From Alphaproteobacteria bacterium (GTDB lineage: Bacteria > Pseudomonadota > Alphaproteobacteria > CAAGCB01 > CAG-977), in the NCBI GenBank assembly GCA_900768465.1, contig CAAGCY010000011.1:1-15896 (forward strand): a stretch of 15,896 nt of DNA, in the 5' to 3' direction. The translations under genes and the position numbers were made by a program. Shown in pieces: positions 6,836-14,493 of the stretch. The notes under the pieces were generated by a model. That model was not told the origin of the DNA, ran no database searches, and saw only the letters and a program-made list of their open reading frames with translations. Each line of letters begins with the position of its first letter. Positions within the stretch are counted from its first letter, which is position 1.

Positions 6836-8290
6836 TTACGCGTCCAGTTTCTGTTTGACCAGCTGGTTCAGCATGGCGGGGTTCGCCTTGCCTTGCGAAG
6901 CGCGCATCGTCTGACCGACAAACCAGCCCAACAGTTTTTCTTTGCCGCCTTTGTATTCGGCGACTTTGTCGGGGTTGGCGGCAATCACGTCATCAATCAT
7001 TTTTTCAATGGCGGATGTGTCGGTGACCTGCTTCAATCCTTTTTCCGCAACGATTTCGTCGGGGGATTTGCCCTCTTCGACCATAAAGGCGAACACGTCT
7101 TTCGCAATACGCGAAGAAATCGTCCCGTCGTTGATTAAATCAACCATGCGCCCCAAGTTTTCGGGCTTCACGGGGCTGTCGGCAATGGATTTGCCCAGCT
7201 TGTTCAGCACGGCGAACAAATCGCCCATGATGTAGTTGGCAACCTTTTTCGCATCATGCCCTTTTGCCGCGGCTTCAAAGTAAGCGGCAATGTCTTTTTC
7301 CGCGACCAGCTGTCCCGCGTCGTAAGCGGGCAAGCCGTAATCCGCCGTAAAGCGCGCTTTTTTCGCGTCGGGCAGTTCGGGCATTTCGCCGCGCAGGCGT
7401 TCAATCAAAGCATCGTCCAAGCGCAGCGGAATCAAATCAGGATCGTAGAAATAACGATAGTCGATTGCCGTTTCCTTCGACCGCATGGTTTTGGTAACGC
7501 CCTTGACGGAATCGAATTTGCGGGTTTCCTGAACGACTCTGCCGCCCTCCTCCAGCAATTCGACCTGCCGTTTGGCTTCGTATTCAATCGCCTGCATCAC
7601 AAAACGGATGGAGTTCACGTTTTTGATTTCCGCACGCGTGCCAAACGGTTCGCCGGGGTGACGGACGGAAACGTTCGCATCGCAGCGCATCGACCCTTCG
7701 TCCATATTGCCGTCGCACGAACCGATGTAGCGCACAATCGAACGCAGTTTGCGCAAGTATGCGCCCGCTTCTTCGGGCGAACGGATGTCGGGACGGGACA
7801 CGATTTCCATCAAAGCCACGCCCGCGCGGTTCAAATCGACAAAAGACTTGCTGGGGTGTTGATCGTGCATCAGCTTGCCCGCGTCCTGTTCCAAGTGCAA
7901 ACGTTCAATGCCGATACGGCGCGTTTCGCCGTTTTCCAAATCGACGTCGATATAGCCGTCGGAAACAATCGGGTGGTCGGACTGCGAAATCTGATAGCCG
8001 TTCGGCAAATCCGCATAGTAGTAGTTTTTGCGCGCGAAAATCGATTTTTTGTTAATCGTCGCGTTCAAACCGAAGCCCGTTTTAATCGCCTGTTCCACGC
8101 ATTTGTGATTGACGACGGGCAGCATGCCGGGGAAACCCGCGTCGACAAAGCTGACCTGCGTGTTGGCTTCCGCGCCGAACGCGGTCGCCGCGCCCGAAAA
8201 CAGTTTCGCGTTGGAAATGACTTCGCAGTGGACTTCCAGCCCGACAACGATTTCCCAGTCGCCCGTTTCGCCTTTGATAATATACGACAT
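6836..8290 (-). CDS. gatB: Asp-tRNA(Asn)/Glu-tRNA(Gln) amidotransferase subunit B
   Basis: 484 residues, full length for GatB. The subunit binds the misacylated tRNA, activates the acyl group by ATP-dependent phosphorylation and receives ammonia from GatA to give Gln-tRNA(Gln) or Asn-tRNA(Asn). Visible hallmarks are WEIVVGLEVHCE near residue 12, YYYADLPNGYQISQ around 90-105, the HLEQDAGK segment, DLNRAGVALMEIVS, and CDGNMDEGSMRCDANVSVR, which belongs to the conserved GatB/E catalytic core. The C-terminal 130 residues form the helical YqeY-like tRNA-binding tail, ending in a conserved FVGQTMRAS(Q)GKANP element. Start ATG 8290 lies one base after the gatA stop, indicating translational coupling. 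It is the third gene of gatC-gatA-gatB. Confidence 0.97.
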   Translation of the reverse strand: MSYIIKGETGDWEIVVGLEVHCEVISNAKLFSGAATAFGAEANTQVSFVDAGFPGMLPVVNHKCVEQAIKTGFGLNATINKKSIFARKNYYYADLPNGYQISQSDHPIVSDGYIDVDLENGETRRIGIERLHLEQDAGKLMHDQHPSKSFVDLNRAGVALMEIVSRPDIRSPEEAGAYLRKLRSIVRYIGSCDGNMDEGSMRCDANVSVRHPGEPFGTRAEIKNVNSIRFVMQAIEYEAKRQVELLEEGGRVVQETRKFDSVKGVTKTMRSKETAIDYRYFYDPDLIPLRLDDALIERLRGEMPELPDAKKARFTADYGLPAYDAGQLVAEKDIAAYFEAAAKGHDAKKVANYIMGDLFAVLNKLGKSIADSPVKPENLGRMVDLINDGTISSRIAKDVFAFMVEEGKSPDEIVAEKGLKQVTDTSAIEKMIDDVIAANPDKVAEYKGGKEKLLGWFVGQTMRASQGKANPAMLNQLVKQKLDA

Positions 8291-8291
8291 C

Positions 8292-9785
8292 TTATTTTCC
8301 TCCCGCGCGCAAAGGACGAATCGGCATGCCTGACATGGATTCGATTACGTCGGCGACGCGCAAAATCTTTTCTTCTTCAAAACTGTTGCCGATGACCTGC
8401 AATCCGATGGGCAGACCGTTGACTTCGGACGTTCCCGCGGGAACGCAAACCGACGGCAACCCCGCCAAAGACGACGGAACCGTAAACACGTCGTACAGCT
8501 GCATTTTCAAAGGATCGCTTGTGCTGTCGTCGTCCTTGCCGAACGCCGTTTCGGGCGCGGCGGGTGCCAAAATCACGTCAACCTGCTTGTAAGCTTCCGC
8601 AAATTCGCGGCACAGCAGGCGGCGGACTTTCTGCGCTTTCAGATAGCATGTTTCGTAGTAGCCTTCCAACAGGATGCAAGTGCCAATCATGATGCGGCGC
8701 TTGACTTCCTTGCCGAAACCTTCGGTGCGGGTGTTCGTGTACATCTCGTCCAAAGACTTGCCGTCGACGCGCAAACCGTACTTCACCCCGTCGTAGCGGG
8801 CAAGGTTCGACGACGCTTCCGCGGGCGCAATCAGGTAATAAGTCGGCAAAGCGTACGGTGTGGACGGCAGGGAAATATCGACGATTTCCGCGCCCGCTTC
8901 ACGCAGTTTCTGCGCCGTTTTTTCCCAAACGTGACGCACGTCGGCGTTCAAACCCTTGTCGGGATTGTATTCGCGGGGAATCCCGATGCGCAAGCCCTTG
9001 ACATCGCCCGTCAAAGCTTTCGTGTAATCGGGAACGGGAATGTTCATCGACGTCGAATCCTTGGCGTCAAAGCCCGCCATGGAACCCAGCATAATCGCCG
9101 TGTCGCGCACCGTGCGGGTCATCGTGCCCGCTTGGTCCAGCGAGGACGCGAACGCCACCATCCCCCAGCGCGAGCAACGCCCGTAGGTCGGTTTGCACCC
9201 GACAATGCCGCAGAACGAAGCGGGCGTGCGGATTGAACCGCCCGTGTCCGATCCCGTCGCCGCCATGCACAGCCCCGCCGCGACAGCCGCCGCGGAACCG
9301 CCCGACGACCCGCCGGGGATAAGAAACTTGTCGGGGTTGGTTTTGTCTTTGTACGGGTTGCGAACCGCGCCGTACCAGCTGGTCAGGTTCGCCGTGCCCA
9401 TCGCGAATTCGTCCATGTTGGTTTTGCCCAGCATAACGGAGCCTTCGTCTTCCAGTTTTTGGGAAACGGTCGATTCATAAGGCGGCACAAAGCCGTCCAA
9501 AATATGAGAACAAGCGGTCGTGCGAACGCCTTTGGTGCAATAGAGGTCTTTCATCCCGACGGGAATCCCCTCCATTTTACCGATTTTTTCGCCTTTGGCG
9601 CGGCGGTCGTCGGAACGTTTCGCGCGTTCCAAAGCGACTTCGGGCGTTTCAATGACATACGCGTTCAATTCGCGCGCTTTCGCCATTTCGTCCAAGTGAG
9701 CCTGCGTCAGCTCGACTGCGGAAAACTCTTTTTTCGCCAAGCCGTCCAAAGCTTCGGCGACTGTCAATTCAACTAAGTCGGTCAT
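8292..9785 (-). CDS. gatA: Asp-tRNA(Asn)/Glu-tRNA(Gln) amidotransferase subunit A (glutaminase)
   Basis: 497 residues, full length. GatA releases ammonia from glutamine and passes it through a tunnel to GatB. It is an amidase-signature enzyme: the Ser-cisSer-Lys triad is visible as K79 (GMKDLYCTKG), S160 in PGGSSGGSAA, and nucleophile S184 in GSDTGGSIR. The 24-residue spacing of the two serines is the family norm. The C-terminal VFTVPSSLAGLPSVCVPAG and GLPIGLQVIG segments are also typical of GatA. Start ATG 9785 lies 3 bases after the gatC stop, and its stop lies one base before gatB, so the three subunits are made from one message in stoichiometric order. Confidence 0.97.
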   Translation of the reverse strand: MTDLVELTVAEALDGLAKKEFSAVELTQAHLDEMAKARELNAYVIETPEVALERAKRSDDRRAKGEKIGKMEGIPVGMKDLYCTKGVRTTACSHILDGFVPPYESTVSQKLEDEGSVMLGKTNMDEFAMGTANLTSWYGAVRNPYKDKTNPDKFLIPGGSSGGSAAAVAAGLCMAATGSDTGGSIRTPASFCGIVGCKPTYGRCSRWGMVAFASSLDQAGTMTRTVRDTAIMLGSMAGFDAKDSTSMNIPVPDYTKALTGDVKGLRIGIPREYNPDKGLNADVRHVWEKTAQKLREAGAEIVDISLPSTPYALPTYYLIAPAEASSNLARYDGVKYGLRVDGKSLDEMYTNTRTEGFGKEVKRRIMIGTCILLEGYYETCYLKAQKVRRLLCREFAEAYKQVDVILAPAAPETAFGKDDDSTSDPLKMQLYDVFTVPSSLAGLPSVCVPAGTSEVNGLPIGLQVIGNSFEEEKILRVADVIESMSGMPIRPLRAGGK

Positions 9786-9788
9786 TGT

Positions 9789-10079
9789 TTACTCCACCAC
9801 TTTGGGAACCAGAAAATAGCCGTCCATCCGATCGGGGGCGTTTGCCAGAATTTCGTCGCGAATTCCGCCGTCGGTAATTACGTCTTCGCGTTCGCGCAAA
9901 GCCATGTCGTCAACCACCGAATTCATCGGCAAAACGTCGTCCGTGTTGACATCTTTCAACTGATCGACCCAGCCCAGAATCTTGGTCAGTTCGCCGACCA
10001 TTTCATCCATATTTTCGTCGGGAATCCGCAAACGCGACAAGATTCCCAACCGCTTGACCATATCCCTGTCGATTGACAT
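9789..10079 (-). CDS. gatC: Asp-tRNA(Asn)/Glu-tRNA(Gln) amidotransferase subunit C
   Basis: 96 residues from ATG 10079, the normal GatC length; AGGAG lies 11 bases upstream. A longer frame with TTG at 10115 would add 12 residues of low-complexity sequence (FFYTNTGAS) and is rejected. GatC wraps around GatA and stabilises the GatA-GatB complex. Typical features are an N-terminal helix MSIDRDMVKRLGILSRL, the acidic second helix ending in ILGWVDQL, DVLPMNSV, the LREDxV-like LREREDVI, and the C-terminal NAPDRMDGYFLVPKVVE. It is first in the gatCAB operon and divergent from ruvX, which starts about 60 bases away. Confidence 0.95.
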   Translation of the reverse strand: MSIDRDMVKRLGILSRLRIPDENMDEMVGELTKILGWVDQLKDVNTDDVLPMNSVVDDMALREREDVITDGGIRDEILANAPDRMDGYFLVPKVVE

Positions 10080-10139
10080 AGGTGTACTTGCTCCTGTATT
10101 AGTATAAAAAAACAAACTTTGATGAAAGTATCATTTACG
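10080..10139. promoter_or_regulatory. Divergent gatC/ruvX intergenic region
   Basis: A 60-base AT-rich gap separates the two starts and must hold, or overlap, promoters for both directions. A plus-strand TATAAA at 10103-10108 would start transcription near 10115, before ruvX ATG 10140. I see no convincing -35 partner, and the minus-strand TATACT at the same place would start within the gatC ribosome site. Promoters may lie partly inside the coding regions. Confidence 0.3.
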
Positions 10140-10622
10140 ATGACGGACGGCAAGAACATTCCCGTTTTTTCTTTGACTGAATTTCAAAATACCGTCAAGC
10201 GCGGCACGTCGCTGGTCGGATTGGACATCGGCACGAAAACCGTCGGACTGGCGGTGTCGGATACGCTGTGGATGACGGCGACGCCTTTAAAAACCGTGTT
10301 TCGCAAAAGCTTTCAATACGACTTGGACAATCTGGCGCAACAGCTGAAAGGGCGCGACATCGGCGCGTTCGTGTCGGGACTGCCTTTGCAAACCGACGGG
10401 GAAGCGGGGACGCAGGCGCAATACACCCTTGAACAAGCGCAAAAAATCGCCGACGCTTTCGGCAAACCCGTCTTTTTCCAAGACGAACGCTATTCTTCCG
10501 CCGCCGTTGAACGCACGATGATTGACGCTTACGACATGAGCCGCAAAAAACGCAAACAAAAGCTGGACGCGGGCGCGGCGGCGTTCATTCTGCAAACGTT
10601 TTTGGATATGATAGCCGTTTAG
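10140..10622 (+). CDS. ruvX: RuvX/YqgF family Holliday junction resolvase-like nuclease, pre-16S rRNA processing
   Basis: About 161 residues from ATG 10140. ATG 10122 or TTG 10119 would add 6-7 residues; none has a strong ribosome site, so the start is uncertain. YqgF is an RNase H-fold protein linked to pre-16S rRNA 5' end maturation and named a putative Holliday junction resolvase. Motifs are visible in order: GLDIGTKTVGLAVSD with the first catalytic Asp, SGLPLQTDGEAG, the DERYSSAAVE segment, and KLDAGAAAFILQTFLD with the last catalytic Asp. The N-terminal extension before LVGLDIG (about 25 residues) is common in alphaproteobacterial members. It is divergent from gatC, and mscS follows 40 bases downstream on the same strand. 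Confidence 0.93.
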   Translation: MTDGKNIPVFSLTEFQNTVKRGTSLVGLDIGTKTVGLAVSDTLWMTATPLKTVFRKSFQYDLDNLAQQLKGRDIGAFVSGLPLQTDGEAGTQAQYTLEQAQKIADAFGKPVFFQDERYSSAAVERTMIDAYDMSRKKRKQKLDAGAAAFILQTFLDMIAV

Positions 10623-10662
10623 CCGTCTTGCGCGGTTTGAAAAATCCTTTCATTCTGGTCGT

Positions 10663-11583
10663 ATGACACAGGAATTGAAAAGATACGGATTTTATCAGTT
10701 TATCAAGCGGTTCACCCTGCCCTTGATAGTCGTCTTGTTTTTGATCTACTGCTTTACGGACAAAGCGCTGTGGACGGATTTTAACGGTTATGTCAAATCG
10801 TTCGGCGACCCCGCGCGCCAAGCCGTCCTTGCGATACTGATGTTCTTGGCGGTTTTGTATCTGCTGCGGCTGTTCCGCGGCTGGTTTGTGCAAAAAATCC
10901 TGCATCGTTTGCGCTTGCGCCCGTCGTCGCAGGAAGCGCTGACTTCCGCGCTCAGCTATATTTCCGTGCTTATCGCTTTGCTGGTCGGGCTGTCCGTGTT
11001 CGGCGTCAATCTGCGCAGTCTGGGACTGTTGATAAGCGCGCTGTCGGTCGGCTTGGGCTTTGGCTTGCAGCACATCGTCAACAACTTCATTTCGGGCATT
11101 CTGATTATGTTTGAACGCCCGTTCCGAATCGGCGACTGGATTGTCGTCAACGACAAAGAGGGCATCGTTTACAAAATCAACATCCGTTCCACCGAATTGG
11201 AAACGTTCGACCGCGCCATCGTGATTATTCCGAACGCGGACATCATTTCGGGGCAGCTGATTAACTGGACGCTGACCGACGCGGGCGGGCGCATTTCCAT
11301 CGATGTCGGCATCGGCTACGCTTCAGATTTGGCAAAAGCGCTCGACATCGCGCTTGACATCGCTAAAAGCGACCCGCGTGTTTTAACCGACCCCGCGCCG
11401 TCTGCCATTGTAACAGAATTTGCCGACAGCGCGATAAACATCCGCCTGCGTTGTTACCTGAGCAATATTCTGGAACGTTCCTATATCAAAAGCGATTTGA
11501 TGATTCGCCTGCAAAAAGCTTTTGCGGAAAACGGCATCGACATCCCTTTTCCGCAAAGAGTCGTTCAAGTCCTTAAAGATTAA
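10663..11583 (+). CDS. Small-conductance mechanosensitive channel, MscS family
   Basis: 306 residues, similar in size to E. coli MscS. It opens under membrane tension to release solutes during osmotic downshock. Hydrophobic segments lie at about 16-35, 52-70 and 95-115. They are followed by the pore helix region ISALSVGLGFGLQHIVNNFISG with the Gly/Ala pattern of TM3, then ERPFRIGDWI, which starts the beta domain. IPNADIISGQLINWTL and a C-terminal alpha/beta region (about 205-300) ending in DIPFPQRVV complete the cytoplasmic vestibule. The ribosome site is weak. The stop (11581-11583) overlaps the convergent stop of the 294-residue gene in the palindrome TTAA, so no room remains for a separate terminator. 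Confidence 0.92.
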   Translation: MTQELKRYGFYQFIKRFTLPLIVVLFLIYCFTDKALWTDFNGYVKSFGDPARQAVLAILMFLAVLYLLRLFRGWFVQKILHRLRLRPSSQEALTSALSYISVLIALLVGLSVFGVNLRSLGLLISALSVGLGFGLQHIVNNFISGILIMFERPFRIGDWIVVNDKEGIVYKINIRSTELETFDRAIVIIPNADIISGQLINWTLTDAGGRISIDVGIGYASDLAKALDIALDIAKSDPRVLTDPAPSAIVTEFADSAINIRLRCYLSNILERSYIKSDLMIRLQKAFAENGIDIPFPQRVVQVLKD

Positions 11584-12464
11584 CGACCGCGAGCGGACGC
11601 AATTTGTCTTGCAACAACGGGATTGACCGAAGATTTTTCCCCGCGCACGGGCAAAGCGGCAACGGACGGATCGCCCGTTTTTTGGATTTCCTGTTTGAAT
11701 GCCGGGGAAACCGACAAGCTTTCGGCGCGGTCAAAGAAATCGGGCGAGATATATGTTTCCCCTTGAAAACGGCAAAATCCGGCAATGTCCCGATTGGAAA
11801 GAGAAACCGTTTTTTCGCCTGATGCCTCGCGTTTTGCGGCGTTTTTCAGAATTTGAAACTGGAATTGTTTTTCATACGCGGTTTGATATTTTTTGTATCC
11901 GTACCACGCTTGAAAACTTGCCTGCATGGCTTTCTTTTCGTCGCCCGACTTGTCCATTTCGGCAACGTAAGCCTGTGTCATCGGTGTTTGCATTTCCTGT
12001 TCGAACGCCAAGGGATTCTTGTCTTTCATCTGATAGACATAAGCGGCCTGATGCGCGCACGCGTCGGCTTCGAACGCGCGGTTCAGTTTGATGAAATCGC
12101 GGGCATTCAAAGCGTTGATGACGTCGCCCGCATTTTCCGCGCCCGTTTTTTCACACAAACGGTCAACCTGCAAAACGTGCGTGCATTCGTGAATCAGCGT
12201 AGGCGCCAGTTCTGCCTGACGATGAAAGGAATCCAACTTGACCACTTTGTTTTCGAAATCACAGACCCCGTTCAGCCCGGGCAGCGCGTCGTAAATAAAT
12301 TTGTAGCCTCTGAACGCGACGGCATTCATCACTTCGCGCCCTTTTTCCGTACTGTACGCCGTATTCAGCAATTCACCGAATTTTTCATGATCCGCTCCGC
12401 GCAAAGCATACAGCGACATCCGCAACTTGGCTTGACATTCAAAATCAGATTTCTGTTCCGTCAT
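11580..12464 (-). CDS. HExxH zinc peptidase-like protein, fourth paralog of the tandem array
   Basis: 294 residues from ATG 12464, directly abutting the TGA of the preceding gene (no gap), with AGGGGG about 6 bases upstream. Zinc motif HECTH (H92, E93, H96) and candidate third ligand E132 in FEADACAHQ. This is the gluzincin-like layout shared by all four array members. It also has the array signature DKSGDEKKAMQASFQAWYGY. It is the most divergent and shortest copy: it lacks the N-terminal EFMxK...ACGE segment of the others and its C-terminal tail differs (VARQIASARGR). No signal peptide. Role inferred only as a putative intracellular or non-classically exported metallopeptidase. Confidence 0.85.
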   Translation of the reverse strand: MTEQKSDFECQAKLRMSLYALRGADHEKFGELLNTAYSTEKGREVMNAVAFRGYKFIYDALPGLNGVCDFENKVVKLDSFHRQAELAPTLIHECTHVLQVDRLCEKTGAENAGDVINALNARDFIKLNRAFEADACAHQAAYVYQMKDKNPLAFEQEMQTPMTQAYVAEMDKSGDEKKAMQASFQAWYGYKKYQTAYEKQFQFQILKNAAKREASGEKTVSLSNRDIAGFCRFQGETYISPDFFDRAESLSVSPAFKQEIQKTGDPSVAALPVRGEKSSVNPVVARQIASARGR

Positions 12465-13466
12465 TCAGTACCCCCTGCCCTGTGTGGATTTTGCCAAAAC
12501 GGCGGCGTTTGAAGCCATTTTTGCGGGTTCAAGGATTTTTCCGTCCTTGTCGCGCGTCGCCGTTTTATCGATTGATGTATCCGACTTCGCCCCCGGAACG
12601 GCTTGCGCATAATCCGCCAAAACAGCCTTGATTTCCCGCTTGGCTTCGGCGGTCAGCGCGTTCGGTTTGTCGGAATTCAGCCAGTCCGCCGTCATGTACG
12701 GCTTGCCCTGAAACACGCACAAATCGACAACATCCTTGACAGGGTATTCTTTGGAAAACAAAGTCGGATTTTTCTGCTGTTTGCCGATTTCCGCCATGGC
12801 TTTGATGCCGTTGTCCTTGTAGTATTCGTCGTACAAGTCGCGGTAATACGGAAAATCATACCACGATTTGAACGCCGCCTGCATGGCTTTCCGTTTGTCG
12901 CCCGTCCTGTCCAATTCCGTTTCGTACGCCGTCAGCATCGGATAATCCCGCTTTTGTTCGGCGTACACTTCGGGCGCGGCTTCTTTGCACTCATAAGCGA
13001 AAGCAGACTGATGCGCGCAAGCGTCGGCTTCTATCGCTTTGCGCATTCTGTACATGTCGGCGACACGCGTTTGTTCGAAAATCGGCGCGTTTTTCTTTTC
13101 CGAAGCGAACTGAATCCCATGCCGTCCCTCGTGTACGACGGCAACCGCCAAACAGTTTTTGGAACGCGTCGGATTCAGCACGATGACGCGGTCGTCGTAA
13201 TTGCAGTATCCGCCGAACTGCTTGCCCAAATTCTGAAATTTGATTTTGTAGCCTAAATCCGACAGGGTTTCCAACGTTTCGCGCCCGCTGTCCGTTTTGT
13301 TCAGCGTTTCCAAAACATCGCTCAACAGCCGCTTTTCATCGGCGGCGGATTTTGCCGACGACGCGGTGAATGTGTTTTGCAAAGTCTTCTGCGCTTGCTG
13401 CGCCTTTTCCCCGCACGCATATTTTTTATACGATTTTTGCGTAAATTCGGCAACCGTATCGGACAC
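12465..13466 (-). CDS. HExxH zinc peptidase-like protein, third paralog of the tandem array
   Basis: 333 residues from GTG 13466, one base after the previous TGA, with a G-rich GGGGGACGG ribosome site. The N-terminal segment AEFTQKSYKKYACGEKA is shared with the next two copies. Zinc motif HEGRH (H112, E113, H116), and E146 in AIEADACAHQ is a likely third ligand. A conserved central DRTGDKRKAMQAAFKSWYDF follows, then CVFQGKPYMTADWLNSD near residue 250. Conserved cysteines in ACGE, YC and ADAC could be structural. The C-terminus ends in QGRGY rather than the QNGGR of its two neighbours. Unknown substrate. Confidence 0.88.
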   Translation of the reverse strand: MSDTVAEFTQKSYKKYACGEKAQQAQKTLQNTFTASSAKSAADEKRLLSDVLETLNKTDSGRETLETLSDLGYKIKFQNLGKQFGGYCNYDDRVIVLNPTRSKNCLAVAVVHEGRHGIQFASEKKNAPIFEQTRVADMYRMRKAIEADACAHQSAFAYECKEAAPEVYAEQKRDYPMLTAYETELDRTGDKRKAMQAAFKSWYDFPYYRDLYDEYYKDNGIKAMAEIGKQQKNPTLFSKEYPVKDVVDLCVFQGKPYMTADWLNSDKPNALTAEAKREIKAVLADYAQAVPGAKSDTSIDKTATRDKDGKILEPAKMASNAAVLAKSTQGRGY

Positions 13467-13499
13467 TTCACCGTCCCCCGTTTTGCTTCAATGCCGCGG
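13461..13499 (-). repeat. 39-bp gene-junction repeat, copy 1
   Basis: Identical over 39 bp to 14455-14493. It covers the end of one paralog (ALKQNGGR, TGA) and the GTG start of the next, so the junction, including ribosome site and start codon, was copied together. This supports recent tandem duplication or gene conversion of whole units. Confidence 0.85.
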
Positions 13500-14460
13500 C
13501 AACCGTATTCGGCTGACGGTTTGCGGATTTGATGATGCGCATTGTCCCGTCGCGCAAAGCCATCGCGTCAATCGACGTATCAAGCTTCGCCCCCGCGACG
13601 GATTTCGCATAATCCGTCAAAGCGGCTTTGATTTCTTTCGCGTCCTTTTTGGGAACGGAATACGCTTTGTCGGAATTCAAAAATTCCGCCGTCATATAGG
13701 GCTTTCCCTGATAAACGCACATGTTGACGACGTCTTTGACGGGATATTCTTTGGAAAAGAACGTCGGATTTTTTTCATCCTTGCCGCAACCCGCCAACTG
13801 CCGGACAATATCTTTGTGATAGTTGTCGTAGTACTGGCGGAACGCTTTGTAATCGTACCAAGATTCAAAACTTGCCTGCATGGCTTTCTTTTCGTTGCCC
13901 GATTTTTCCATTTCGTTTTCATAAGCGGTCAGCATCGGATAACCGGCCTGTTTAAATTGCTGATACACTTCCGGCGCGACGGTTTTACATTCATAGACAA
14001 AGGCGGATTGATGCGCGCAAGCATCGGCTTCTATCGCTTGGCGCATTCTAAGCATATCGGCTACCTTTGTTTGTTCCAATTCAGGCGCGTTTTCCGGCGC
14101 GCGCGAATATTGAATCGCGTGCCGTCCCTCATGTACCAAAACGTGCGCAATATAGTCCGAATCGTAATTCGGATTCAGCAGAATCGTTTTTTCGCCGCTG
14201 CAACACATCCCGCCGAAATTGCCGTTTTCAAATCTGAATTTATATCCCAAATCCGCCAAAGCTTCCATGGTTTCGCGACCGCGTGCGGTTTTCATCACGG
14301 GTTCCAGAATGGCGGCAAAAGCTTCCTTTTCCTTACCCGCTTTGCGTTTGGAGGAAGCGACAAAAGCCTTCTGCAACGTCCCCGTGGTTTCCCGCGCATC
14401 ACGCCCGCACGCAAACTTTTGCGTCGGCTTTTCCATAAACTCTTTGACCGTATTGGACAC
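13468..14460 (-). CDS. HExxH zinc peptidase-like protein, second paralog of the tandem array
   Basis: 330 residues from GTG 14460, one base after the previous stop, with the same G-rich ribosome site as the next junction. It opens SNTVKEFMEKPTQKFACG. Zinc motif HEGRH (H110, E111, H114) and E144 in AIEADACAHQ. The helical segment with EKSGNEKKAMQASFESWYDY follows, then a CVYQGKPYMTAEFLNSD block near 245 and a C-terminus ending in ALKQNGGR. The overall layout is the same as both neighbours, closest to the third paralog around the zinc site. No signal peptide or membrane segment. Probably the same biochemical type with diverged specificity. Confidence 0.88.
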   Translation of the reverse strand: MSNTVKEFMEKPTQKFACGRDARETTGTLQKAFVASSKRKAGKEKEAFAAILEPVMKTARGRETMEALADLGYKFRFENGNFGGMCCSGEKTILLNPNYDSDYIAHVLVHEGRHAIQYSRAPENAPELEQTKVADMLRMRQAIEADACAHQSAFVYECKTVAPEVYQQFKQAGYPMLTAYENEMEKSGNEKKAMQASFESWYDYKAFRQYYDNYHKDIVRQLAGCGKDEKNPTFFSKEYPVKDVVNMCVYQGKPYMTAEFLNSDKAYSVPKKDAKEIKAALTDYAKSVAGAKLDTSIDAMALRDGTMRIIKSANRQPNTVAAALKQNGGR

Positions 14461-14493
14461 TTCACCGTCCCCCGTTTTGCTTCAATGCCGCGG
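14455..14493 (-). repeat. 39-bp gene-junction repeat, copy 2
   Basis: Second copy of the 13461-13499 repeat, at the junction of the first and second paralogs. Identity drops sharply on both sides, so the preserved segment is centred on the translation restart site. Confidence 0.85.

Noticed and set aside
10101..10106. Minus-strand TATACT as the gatC -10 box
   Set aside because: Transcription would begin within the gatC ribosome site at 10091-10095, and there is no acceptable -35 hexamer.
10080..10115. TTG start extending gatC by 12 residues
   Set aside because: The extra residues are unlike GatC, the normal GatC length is reached from ATG 10079, and AGGAG precedes that ATG.
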